Assembly: GCA_033764095.1 (NCBI GenBank)
Contig: JANRJF010000167.1
Span: 1-12,520 of the forward strand
Length of the DNA stretch: 12,520 nucleotides
DNA from: JBDTMT01 sp033764095
GTDB lineage: Bacteria > Desulfobacterota > Binatia > HRBIN30 > CADEER01
Reading direction: 5' to 3'
Shown: positions 1 through 7,790 of the stretch, in pieces
Position numbering within the stretch: the first letter of the stretch is position 1
Layout: each line of letters starts with the position of its first letter
Translations under genes and position numbers: made by a program
The notes under the pieces: model-generated
Told to the model about the DNA's origin: nothing
Databases searched by the model: none
What the model saw: the letters and a program-made list of their open reading frames with translations, nothing else

Positions 1-76
1 CACGTGCCCGATCGAGGCGCCGCGTCACCTCGGTCGGCACGCCGGCGCGCGCGATCCAGTCCCAGCGCGAGCGCAT
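1..76 (-). CDS. N-terminus of an unidentified divergent gene (partial)
   Basis: Reading leftwards, an ATG at 76-74 opens a frame that stays open to the window edge and gives 25 residues, beginning MRSRWDWIARAGVPTEV and continuing into an Arg-rich helix-like stretch. An AGGAG motif (complement of 82-86) lies 5 nt before the start, which is the main reason to call it a gene. The codons are G/C-ended like those of the neighbouring genes. It would be transcribed divergently from the methyltransferase at 192, with a 115-bp shared upstream region. The product is not recognised and 25 residues are too few to assign a family. The competing + strand reading of the same DNA (4-219) has a low-complexity Arg/Ser/Ala composition and looks like a shadow. 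Confidence 0.5.
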   Translation of the reverse strand, partial: MRSRWDWIARAGVPTEVTRRLDRAR

Positions 77-81
77 GCGCG

Positions 82-87
82 CTCCTA
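82..87 (-). promoter_or_regulatory. Ribosome binding site for the divergent partial gene
   Basis: On the minus strand this reads TAGGAG, a good anti-16S match, 5 nt upstream of the ATG at 76-74. It is the evidence that fixes that start. Confidence 0.45.
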
Positions 88-177
88 GCACGGCACCTCC
101 CGGCGGACACGCCGGCGGCGGTTCACGCTCCGCGATGGACAGGCGGGGACTCAACGGACGACACTGCGGCGAGGACT

Positions 178-184
178 GGAGAGG
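178..184 (+). promoter_or_regulatory. Ribosome binding site of the methyltransferase
   Basis: GGAGAGG lies 7 nt before the ATG at 192. It decides between this start and the in-frame ATGs further upstream (75 and 135), which would add an Arg/Gly/Pro-rich tail that looks non-coding. Confidence 0.6.
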
Positions 185-191
185 GCCCCCA

Positions 192-1040
192 ATGCGTCGT
201 GCATACGAGAAGGAGCTGAACGAGAACCGCCAGCTCTGGGAGGAGTGGACGCCGGTGAACGTCGCCAGCGCGTTCTACGACGCGCAGCGTTTTCGCGACG
301 ATCCGCACGACGTGCGTATCGCCGCCTGGCAGCAGGCCGAGGTCGGCGACGTCACCGGCAAGACGCTGCTCCACCTGCAATGCCACTTCGGCCTCGACAC
401 CTTGTCGTGGGCGCGACTGGGCGCCGCGCGGGTGACCGGGGTCGACTTCAGCCCGGCGGCGGTCGCCGCGGCGCGCCAGCTGGCCGCGCAGGTCGGGCTC
501 GCCGCGCGGGCTCGCTTCGTCGAGTCGAACATCTACGACCTGCCGGGCCCGCTCGCCGGCGAGACGTTCGACGTCGTCTACACCGGGTGTGGCGCGCTCG
601 GCTGGCTGCCCGACCTCGAACCGTGGGCGCGTTGCGTCGCCGACTTCGTCGCCCCGGGCGGCATCTTCTACGTGCACGAGGCGCACCCGGCGCTGTGGGC
701 GATCGCCGACGAGCAGCAGACGCCGAACGACCTGCACCTCGCCTACGACTACTGGGGCGGTGGCGAGACGCTGTCGACGCCGGTGCGCGGCAGTTACGCC
801 GACCCCAGCGCCGACATCGCCTCGACCGTTCAGCACGGCTGGAACCACTCGCTCGGCGAGATCGTCACCCGGCTGGCGCGCCACGGCCTGCGCATCGAGC
901 TGCTCGACGAGAAGCGCGAGCTCGACTGGCCGATGCCGTTCCTGGTGCCGACCGGCGCGGGCACCCAGCACGGCTGGCCGCCCGGCCAGGTCGGCACGCT
1001 GCCGCTCATGTACTCGCTGCGCGCCCGCAAGGACGGCTGA
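192..1040 (+). CDS. Class I SAM-dependent methyltransferase
   Basis: A 282-residue soluble protein with a Rossmann-type methyltransferase core. SAM motif I is LLHLQCHFGLDTL at about residues 59-71. Motif II has an acidic residue for the ribose hydroxyls in GVDFS (D85). The motif IV region FDVVYTGCGALGWLPDL spans about 126-142. The C-terminal third (DYWGG at about 186-190 and a Trp/Pro-rich end) probably forms the substrate cap. The HLQCHFG version of motif I marks a widespread bacterial family usually annotated only as methyltransferase domain-containing protein, so the substrate (small molecule rather than DNA or RNA) is inferred and unknown. The start at 192 is preferred over the in-frame ATG at 75 because a good Shine-Dalgarno site precedes it and conserved-looking sequence begins there. 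There are 43 nt between its stop and the next gene's ATG. Confidence 0.85.
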   Translation: MRRAYEKELNENRQLWEEWTPVNVASAFYDAQRFRDDPHDVRIAAWQQAEVGDVTGKTLLHLQCHFGLDTLSWARLGAARVTGVDFSPAAVAAARQLAAQVGLAARARFVESNIYDLPGPLAGETFDVVYTGCGALGWLPDLEPWARCVADFVAPGGIFYVHEAHPALWAIADEQQTPNDLHLAYDYWGGGETLSTPVRGSYADPSADIASTVQHGWNHSLGEIVTRLARHGLRIELLDEKRELDWPMPFLVPTGAGTQHGWPPGQVGTLPLMYSLRARKDG

Positions 1041-1071
1041 CGCGGCGCTGGCCGCCATGGCGGCGTGCCGA

Positions 1072-1077
1072 TATAGA
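1072..1077 (+). promoter_or_regulatory. Possible -10 box just upstream of the ABC1 kinase start
   Basis: TATAGA ends 6 nt before the ATG at 1084 in an otherwise very GC-rich junction. If it is a -10 element, transcription would begin at or next to the start codon, giving a leaderless mRNA; no clear Shine-Dalgarno site is seen there. No convincing -35 was found, so this is tentative. Confidence 0.3.
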
Positions 1078-1083
1078 GCGGGC

Positions 1084-2412
1084 ATGGCGGCGCCGAAGAA
1101 GACCGCACCGCTGGCGCGCGGGCGCGTCAAGCGCGCCGTGCGCGTCGGCGAGCTGGCGACGACGGTCGGCTCGGCCTACCTGTGGGAGGCGCTGAAGAGC
1201 CCGTTCCGCTCCGCCGACAAGCAGCAGCAGGCGCTGCTCGACACCCACATCCGCACCGCCATGCGCATCGTCGAGAGCTCGAAGGAGCTCAAGGGCGCCT
1301 TCATGAAGCTGGTGCAGATGCTGTCGATGCGCGACGACATCCTGCCCGGCGAGGCGCTCAAGGTGCTGTCGGTGGTGCAGTCGCAGGTGCCGCCGATGGA
1401 GTACGCCGAGATCCGCGCGCAGGTGAAGCGCGAGCTCGGCAAGCCGCCCGAGCAGCTCTTCGCCCGCTTCGACGAGCACGCCTTCGCCGCCGCGTCGCTC
1501 GGCCAGGTGCACCGCGCCGCGCTGCGCGACGGCACCGAGGTGGTGGTGAAGGTGCAATACCCGGGGGTCGACGAGACGGTCGACCAGGACCTGTCGAACA
1601 TCAAGGCGCTGCTGCAGGTGCTGACCCGCATCGGCCGCGACGTCATGCAGCAGAACATCGACAACCGCGAGGTCTACCAGGAGCTCGAGGAGCGCCTGCA
1701 CGAGGAGCTCGACTACGTCAACGAGGCGAAGAACATCGCGCTCTTCCAGCGCATGTTCGCCGACGACGACGAAGTGCTCATTCCGCAGGTGTTCCCCGAG
1801 TACTGCTCGCGCCGCGTGCTGACCATGAGCCTGATCGAGGGCTACCCGCTCGCCGACATCCTCAAGCCGGGCATCGACCAGGAGATGAAGGACTGGCTGG
1901 CGATCAAATACTTCCGCGTCACCTGGCGGCAGATCTTCGAGTTCGGCACGCTGCACACCGACCCGCATCCGGGCAACTACCTGGTCACCTTCCACCCCAA
2001 GCTGGCGCTGCTCGACTTCGGCAGCATCCGCATCTTCCCGGAGCCGATCCGCCGCGCCTACCTCGGGCTCGCCGTGGCGCTGCTCAAGCGCGACGCCCGC
2101 GCCCTGCAGCGCCACCTGGTGACGCTCGGCTTCCTCGATGCCGCCGACGACGCCGCGGCAATGGGCGAGATCCTGCGCCTGGTGTTCGAGCCGGTGCTGG
2201 TCGACCGCGTCTACGACCCGGCCGAGTACGACTCGCTGCAGCGCGGCATGGAGGTGGCGCAGATCGGCCTCAAGCACCGCCTGTTCAAAGCCCCCGGCCA
2301 CCGCGTCTTCCTGCTGCGCGCGCTGATCGGCCTCGACGCCTACCTCAAGCAGCTCGGCACGGTCGCCAACTGGCACCGGGTGTTCAAGGAGTGCGTCGCC
2401 GCGGCGCAATGA
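1084..2412 (+). CDS. ABC1/UbiB/AarF-family atypical kinase-like protein
   Basis: A 442-residue member of the ABC1 (UbiB/COQ8/ADCK) family, ATP-binding proteins linked to isoprenoid-quinone and lipid metabolism. In order: the N-terminal KxGQ region at 75-78, here KLVQ followed by MLSMRDDILPGE; the Ala-rich nucleotide loop AAASLGQVH (135-143); the lysine of VVVKVQYPG (K156); the acidic segment LHEELDYVNEAKN (205-217); the catalytic-loop equivalent HTDPHPGN (291-298); and the metal-binding DFG at 311-313. All kinase-core motifs are intact; only the glycine of KxGQ is replaced, by valine. No C-terminal membrane helices of the long UbiB type are obvious. An ATG at 1057 is in frame, but 1084 is preferred because a TATAGA box sits just before it and the sequence looks protein-like from there. 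No quinone-biosynthesis genes are adjacent, so the pathway is inferred from the family only. Confidence 0.88.
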   Translation: MAAPKKTAPLARGRVKRAVRVGELATTVGSAYLWEALKSPFRSADKQQQALLDTHIRTAMRIVESSKELKGAFMKLVQMLSMRDDILPGEALKVLSVVQSQVPPMEYAEIRAQVKRELGKPPEQLFARFDEHAFAAASLGQVHRAALRDGTEVVVKVQYPGVDETVDQDLSNIKALLQVLTRIGRDVMQQNIDNREVYQELEERLHEELDYVNEAKNIALFQRMFADDDEVLIPQVFPEYCSRRVLTMSLIEGYPLADILKPGIDQEMKDWLAIKYFRVTWRQIFEFGTLHTDPHPGNYLVTFHPKLALLDFGSIRIFPEPIRRAYLGLAVALLKRDARALQRHLVTLGFLDAADDAAAMGEILRLVFEPVLVDRVYDPAEYDSLQRGMEVAQIGLKHRLFKAPGHRVFLLRALIGLDAYLKQLGTVANWHRVFKECVAAAQ

Positions 2413-2438
2413 CGGCGCGCGGGGCCCCAGATCCTCGC

Positions 2439-2528
2439 ACCGAGGCGCGCAGACACGCAGGGGAACCCACGGCGGGGCGCAGTCCTCGCAATCGCCCTGA
2501 CTCCGCCTCTCCGCGCTTCCGTGTGAAC
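2439..2528. repeat. Degenerate intergenic inverted repeat
   Basis: The 208-bp gap 2413-2620 holds no gene. Its left part has accgaggcgcgcagacac (from 2439) and its right part has cctctccgcgcttccgtgtg (2506-2525). The reverse complement of the first resembles the second imperfectly, so the region could form a long mismatched stem. It resembles the dispersed intergenic palindromes built on accgagg...agacac and its complement that are seen in many environmental genomes. The resemblance is from memory and the copy is worn, so function and mobility are unknown. Confidence 0.35.
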
Positions 2529-2603
2529 CGCTGCCTCGTCAGGCCCGCCCGCCGAGCGTGGAATCGGCGCGACAGGCCCGGCTGGCGATCCGACGCGCCG
2601 CCG

Positions 2604-2609
2604 CATAAA
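2604..2609 (+). promoter_or_regulatory. Possible -10 box next to the aminotransferase start
   Basis: CATAAA sits in an AT-rich island ending 11 nt before the ATG at 2621, with no Shine-Dalgarno site between. As with 1072-1077, a transcript starting there would be nearly or fully leaderless. No -35 match was found at the expected spacing. Confidence 0.3.
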
Positions 2610-2620
2610 ACCACCCGATC

Positions 2621-3919
2621 ATGCGGCGCGATATCGTCCACCCGGGGGCCGGCAACCTGACCTACGAGATCCGCGAGATCGTCGCGGTCGGCCGGCAACT
2701 GCGCGAGCTCGGGGTCGAGATGACCTGGGAGAACATCGGTGACCCGGTGCAGAAGGGCGAGGCGCCGCCCGACTGGATCCGCGAGATCGTCCAGGACCTG
2801 CTGCACGAGCCGCGCAGCTGGGCCTACTGCGACACCGAGGGGGTGCCGGAGACGCGCGAGTTCCTGGCGGCACGGGTGAACGAGCGGCGCGGCGGCGTGC
2901 AGATCGCGCCGACCGACATCCTGTTCTTCAACGGCCTCGGCGACGCGGTGTCGAAGGTCTACGGCCAGCTGCGGCGCGAGGCGCGCGTGCTCGGCCCGTC
3001 GCCGGCCTACTCGACGCACAGCTCGGCCGAGTCGGCGAGCAGCGGCTATCGCCACCTCACCTACGACCTCGATCCGCACAACGGCTGGATGCCGGACCTC
3101 GACGACATCCGCATGAAGGTGAAGTACAACGACTCGATTGCCGGCATCCTGCTGCTGACGCCGGACAACCCGACCGGCGCCGTCTATCCGCGCGCCATGC
3201 TGGAGGCGATCGCCGAGATCGCGCGCCAGCACGACTGCTTCATCATCACCGACGAGATCTACGCGCACATCGTCTACGGTGGCGACCGCCTGCACGCCAG
3301 CGAGTGGGTCGGCGACGTGCCGGCGCTCGCCATGCGCGGCATCAGCAAGGAATACCCGTGGCCGGGCTCGCGCTGCGGCTGGATCGAGATCCTCAACCGC
3401 GGGCGCGACGAGAACTTCTCCCGCTACTGCAGCAGCCTGCTCGCCGCCAAACGCCTGGAGGTGTCGAGCACCACGCTGCCGCAGATGTCGATCCCGCGCG
3501 TCATCGGCGACCGCCGCTACGGCGAGCATCTGCGCCGCCGCGAGGCGCTGTTCGCCGGCCGTGCCGAGGAGGCGATGGCGGCGTTCCAGGGGTGCGAGCA
3601 CGTCATCGTCAACAAGCCGGGCGGCGCCTTCTACTTCACCGTCATGTTCCGCGACGGCGTGCTCAACGACCACCAGCGCCTGCCGATCGAGAACCCGGCG
3701 GTGCGCGCGCGCATCGAGCAGATGGTCGGCGGCGTCGCGCCGGACAAGCGCTTCGTCTACTACCTGATGGGCGCCACCGGCATCGTCGTCGTGCCGCTCA
3801 CCGGTTTCCAGAGCGACCACCACGGCTTCCGCATCACCCTGCTCGAGTCCGACGACGCCAAGCGCGCCTGGATCCTGCGCACGCTGCGCCGCTCGATCGA
3901 CGCGTACGTCGGCAGCTGA
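2621..3919 (+). CDS. PLP-dependent aminotransferase, class I/II (fold type I)
   Basis: A 432-residue cytosolic aminotransferase. The fold-type I residues are all visible: an N-terminal IGDP segment (39-42), PDNPTG with the cofactor-contacting Asn (N183), DEIY with the Asp that pairs with the pyridine nitrogen (D211) and Tyr (Y214), the Schiff-base lysine in GISKEYPWPG (K243), a phosphate-binding Arg in GSRCGW (R251), and the C-terminal substrate-carboxylate Arg in HGFRITL (R404). The SKEYPWPGSRCGW version of the lysine motif and an insertion at about 344-380 set it apart from typical aspartate or alanine aminotransferases, so the amino-acid pair is not assigned. Relation to the AlaA/AlaC-type glutamate-pyruvate enzymes is possible. 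It is flanked by gaps of 208 and 147 bp, so it is probably its own transcription unit. No Shine-Dalgarno site is seen. Confidence 0.9.
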   Translation: MRRDIVHPGAGNLTYEIREIVAVGRQLRELGVEMTWENIGDPVQKGEAPPDWIREIVQDLLHEPRSWAYCDTEGVPETREFLAARVNERRGGVQIAPTDILFFNGLGDAVSKVYGQLRREARVLGPSPAYSTHSSAESASSGYRHLTYDLDPHNGWMPDLDDIRMKVKYNDSIAGILLLTPDNPTGAVYPRAMLEAIAEIARQHDCFIITDEIYAHIVYGGDRLHASEWVGDVPALAMRGISKEYPWPGSRCGWIEILNRGRDENFSRYCSSLLAAKRLEVSSTTLPQMSIPRVIGDRRYGEHLRRREALFAGRAEEAMAAFQGCEHVIVNKPGGAFYFTVMFRDGVLNDHQRLPIENPAVRARIEQMVGGVAPDKRFVYYLMGATGIVVVPLTGFQSDHHGFRITLLESDDAKRAWILRTLRRSIDAYVGS

Positions 3920-4066
3920 GGGGTGGCGTCCCCGCCCGCCAGTCGGCGCGCCCGCCGGTGCCCATGGCGCCGCTCGTCCGGCGCGCGCGGCGGTGTACTG
4001 CCGGTACGATTTGCGCTCCGCCGACCTCTTCCTCCACACGGCGATCCGCGCTAGCGGTTTCTCCCT

Positions 4067-5608
<1,542 letters not shown>

Positions 5609-5620
5609 ACGCCGCGGACG

Positions 5621-5807
5621 GCTGTCAGCCTCAGCTGTCAGGTGGCGGTGAAGGCTGTCAGCGTTCGGCCGTCAGCTTTCAGCTGTCTGGAGTCGGAGGC
5701 ATCTGATAGGGGACGCCCTCCCCCATGCATGGCGAGTGGGCGCTCATCAGATGGTTCCGACCTCCAGCGAGCTGACAGCTGAGCGCTGACAGCCGACAGC
5801 GACAGCC
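5621..5807. repeat. Long imperfect hairpin with degenerate gctgtcag-type units
   Basis: This fills the gap between the monooxygenase and the solute-binding-like gene. Repeated short units (gctgtcag, tttcagc and relatives) occupy 5621-5687, and their reverse complements (gctgacagc type) occupy 5770-5807. Between them is a stronger stem: 5688-5707 (tggagtcggaggcatctgat) pairs with 5746-5766 (starting atcagatg) with two mismatches and a one-base bulge. Part of the 38-nt loop can pair further (acgccctc at 5713-5720 with 5734-5744), leaving the self-complementary atgcat (5725-5730) near the tip. The structure ends only 6 nt before the next start codon. It could be a non-autonomous mobile hairpin, a REP-like element or a transcript-level structure. 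Confidence 0.65.
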
Positions 5808-5813
5808 GAACCC

Positions 5814-6899
5814 ATGCCCCTCCGCCTCGCCCTGGTCGGCGGCCCGATGTACGACGGGCTCTATCGCCTGCTCGACGGGCTCGACGTCGAGGTCGTGGTG
5901 CACGCCGATCACCCGACGCTCAACCGCGCCGTCGCCGAGCGGTTGGGGCGCGGCGAGCGGCTGGATGTCATCTCGACGCACGCCAAGTACGCCCCCTCGC
6001 AGGCCGACTGGCTGCGGCCGCTCGACGATCTCGTTGCGCCGGCGACGCTGGCCGCGCTGGCGCCGGCCGCGGTCGAGCGCTGCCGCTTCGGCGGCGCGCT
6101 GCTCGCCGCGCCGCGCAACATCGACGTGCGCGTGTTGTGGGCGAATCGCCGCCTCTGCGGCGCTGCGCCGGTGCCGGCGAGTTGGGCGGCGCTGCGCCAG
6201 TCGTCGCTCAGCTTCGGCTTTCCGGGGCGCGAGTCGGGACTGTTCGGCACCTTCTTCGAGATCGTCGTCACGCACGGCGGCCACCTGTTCGACGAGCGGC
6301 AGCACCCGCGCATCGCCAGTCCGACGGCGCGCGCGGCGATCGAGCTGCTGGTCGAGCTCGCGCACCGAGTGCCGGACCTTCCCGCCTGGCACTACGACCA
6401 GGTGGACGACGCGCTCGGCAGCGGGCGCCTGGCGCTGGCGGCGGCCTGGCCGGGCGCGACCCAGGCGCTGTACGACTCCGCCGCCGGCCCCGATCTCGAA
6501 CCGCATCCCTACCTCGCCGGCCCGCAGGGCCTGCGCTCGTACGCCGGCTGTCACGCCTGGGCGATCCCGCGCAGCTGCGCCGATCTCGACGGCGCGGTCG
6601 GGCTGGTCGAACGGCTGTGCAGCGCCGAGGCAAATCAGCTGGAGGCAGCGAGCGGGGCGGTCTGCGCGCACGTCGAGGTGTTCGCCGCCGTGCAGCCGCG
6701 CGACGAGCGCGAGTCGCGCCGCCTGGCGATCACCCGCCAGACCATCGCCGACGGCATGATCACCTATCCACCGCTGGCGCGCTTCCCGGCGGTCGAGGAC
6801 GCCGGCTGGGGCGCCATCCACGCAGCGCTGCGCGGCGCGCTCGACAGCGATGCGGCGCTGGCGCGCATGCAGGCGGCCGCGGAAGCGGCGCTGAGATGA
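5814..6899 (+). CDS. Solute-binding-protein family 1 fold, no signal peptide
   Basis: A 361-residue protein with features of family-1 periplasmic sugar-binding proteins: RNIDVRVLWANRRLC (101-115, the domain-crossing strand with the usual D..VL.xN pattern), THGGHLFDERQHPRIASPTA (from 153), the ALGSGRLALAAAWPG segment (200-214) and GCHAWAIPR (245-253). It lacks any N-terminal signal peptide or lipobox: the ATG is followed directly by a beta strand (PLRLALVGG). An upstream extension is impossible, because an in-frame TGA lies at 5787-5789 with no start codon between. It is also shorter than typical secreted members, and no permease or ATPase gene is adjacent. It precedes the L-fucose trio by one repeat-filled gap. 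I infer a cytoplasmic sugar- or sugar-acid-binding protein, perhaps a sensor or an adapted enzyme. The exact function is unknown. Confidence 0.72.
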   Translation: MPLRLALVGGPMYDGLYRLLDGLDVEVVVHADHPTLNRAVAERLGRGERLDVISTHAKYAPSQADWLRPLDDLVAPATLAALAPAAVERCRFGGALLAAPRNIDVRVLWANRRLCGAAPVPASWAALRQSSLSFGFPGRESGLFGTFFEIVVTHGGHLFDERQHPRIASPTARAAIELLVELAHRVPDLPAWHYDQVDDALGSGRLALAAAWPGATQALYDSAAGPDLEPHPYLAGPQGLRSYAGCHAWAIPRSCADLDGAVGLVERLCSAEANQLEAASGAVCAHVEVFAAVQPRDERESRRLAITRQTIADGMITYPPLARFPAVEDAGWGAIHAALRGALDSDAALARMQAAAEAALR

Positions 6900-6900
6900 G

Positions 6901-7018
6901 AGCTGTCAGCCATCAGCGGTCAGGTTTCAGCTGTCAGCCATCAGCTTTCAGCTTTCAGCCAGATTCTGATTGATCCTGAATCCAAACAGCTGACAGCTGA
7001 GCGCTGACGGCCGACAGC
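6901..7018. repeat. Second gctgtcag-type repeat array and hairpin
   Basis: The 135-bp gap before the SDR gene is nearly all repeats. A 17-bp unit (agctgtcagccatcagc) occurs at 6901-6917 and again at 6929-6945. The heptamer tttcagc occurs at 6925-6931, 6946-6952 and 6953-6959. The right arm at 6988-7018 matches 5770-5800 of the first element at 30 of 31 positions in the same orientation. Arms 6902-6923 and 6997-7018 are complementary at 19 of 22 positions, and gattc/gaatc (6962-6966 and 6977-6981) flank the centre. The two elements therefore belong to one family and bracket the solute-binding-like gene. Confidence 0.7.
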
Positions 7019-7023
7019 TTTGC

Positions 7024-7027
7024 GGAG
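7024..7027 (+). promoter_or_regulatory. Ribosome binding site of the SDR gene
   Basis: GGAG sits 7 nt before the ATG at 7035. It selects that start over an in-frame TTG at 7020, which would lie next to the end of the repeat arm. Confidence 0.6.
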
Positions 7028-7034
7028 CAATCGT

Positions 7035-7790
7035 ATGAGCATCCTCAACCTCACCAATCTCGTCGCCATCGTCAGCGGCGCCGGCTCCGGTATCGGCCTG
7101 GCGACCAGTGAGGCGCTGCTCGCCGAGGGGGCGCGCGTCGCGGCGCTCGATCTCGCGCCGCCGCCGGTGCGCGACGGGCTGCTGCCGCTGGCCTGCGACG
7201 TCACCGACCAGGGCGCGGTCGACGCGGCGGTGGCGGCGGCGGTGGCGCACTTCGGCCGCCTCGACCTGCTGATCAACAACGCCGGCATCGGCGCGCAGGG
7301 GACGGTGGAAGAGAATGCGATCGAGGAGTGGCAGCGCGTCTTCGACGTCAACGTCTTCGCCATGGTGCGGCTGAGCCGCGCCTGCCTGCCGCACCTGCGC
7401 CAATCGGCGCATGCGGCGATCGTCAACACCGCCTCGATCGTGTCGTGGACCGGTTTGGTGCGGCGCGCCTGCTACGGCGCCAGCAAGGGCGCGGTGTACG
7501 CGCTGACCCTGGCGATGGCCGCCGACCATCTCGCCGACGGGATCCGCGTCAACTGCGTCTGCCCCGGCACCATCGACACGCCGTGGGTCGGCCGCCTGCT
7601 CAACGCCGCGCCCGATCCGGCCGCGGCGCGCGCCGCGCTGGTGGCGCGCCAGCCGATCGGCCGGCTCGGCACCGCCGCAGAGGTGGCGGCGGCGATCTGC
7701 TACCTGGCGTCGCCGGCCTCCGGCTACACCACTGGCACGGCATTGCAGATCGACGGCGGCACGCACAGCGTCGTGGTGCCGCGCGCATGA
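7035..7790 (+). CDS. SDR dehydrogenase, probable 2-keto-3-deoxy-L-fuconate dehydrogenase
   Basis: A 251-residue classical short-chain dehydrogenase/reductase. The cofactor loop is SGAGSGIG (14-21), a TGxxxGIG variant beginning with Ser. D39 at the end of beta-2 (ALDLA) favours NAD(H). CDV is at 54-56 and NNAG at 81-84. The catalytic tetrad is N106, S134, Y147 and K151 (YGASK), and PGTIDTPW (178-185) is the substrate-side loop. Length is normal. The stop overlaps the next ATG by 4 bp (ATGA), implying translational coupling with L-fuconate dehydratase. SDRs in L-fucose operons oxidise 2-keto-3-deoxy-L-fuconate, and this is the preferred assignment because an aldo/keto reductase suited to the first oxidation is also present. 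L-fucose 1-dehydrogenase is the alternative, since some bacteria use an SDR for that step. SDR membership is certain; the substrate rests on context. Confidence 0.88.
   Translation: MSILNLTNLVAIVSGAGSGIGLATSEALLAEGARVAALDLAPPPVRDGLLPLACDVTDQGAVDAAVAAAVAHFGRLDLLINNAGIGAQGTVEENAIEEWQRVFDVNVFAMVRLSRACLPHLRQSAHAAIVNTASIVSWTGLVRRACYGASKGAVYALTLAMAADHLADGIRVNCVCPGTIDTPWVGRLLNAAPDPAAARAALVARQPIGRLGTAAEVAAAICYLASPASGYTTGTALQIDGGTHSVVVPRA

Noticed and set aside
100..115. CCGGCG-gaca-CGCCGG hairpin in the divergent promoter region
   Set aside because: It is a perfect 6-bp stem, but such GC palindromes are common by chance at this composition and nothing else supports an operator.
3920..3933. GGGG-tggcgt-CCCC stem immediately after the aminotransferase stop
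   Set aside because: The stem is only 4 bp with no T-tract, too weak to call a terminator.
5814..6899. A complete ABC sugar importer locus
   Set aside because: There are no permease or ATPase genes on either side, and the binding-protein homologue has no export signal.
6901..6960. Possible CRISPR array
   Set aside because: Units are 7-17 bp, degenerate and directly adjoining, with no uniform 30-40 bp spacers and no cas genes. They fit a degenerate short-unit or palindromic repeat instead.
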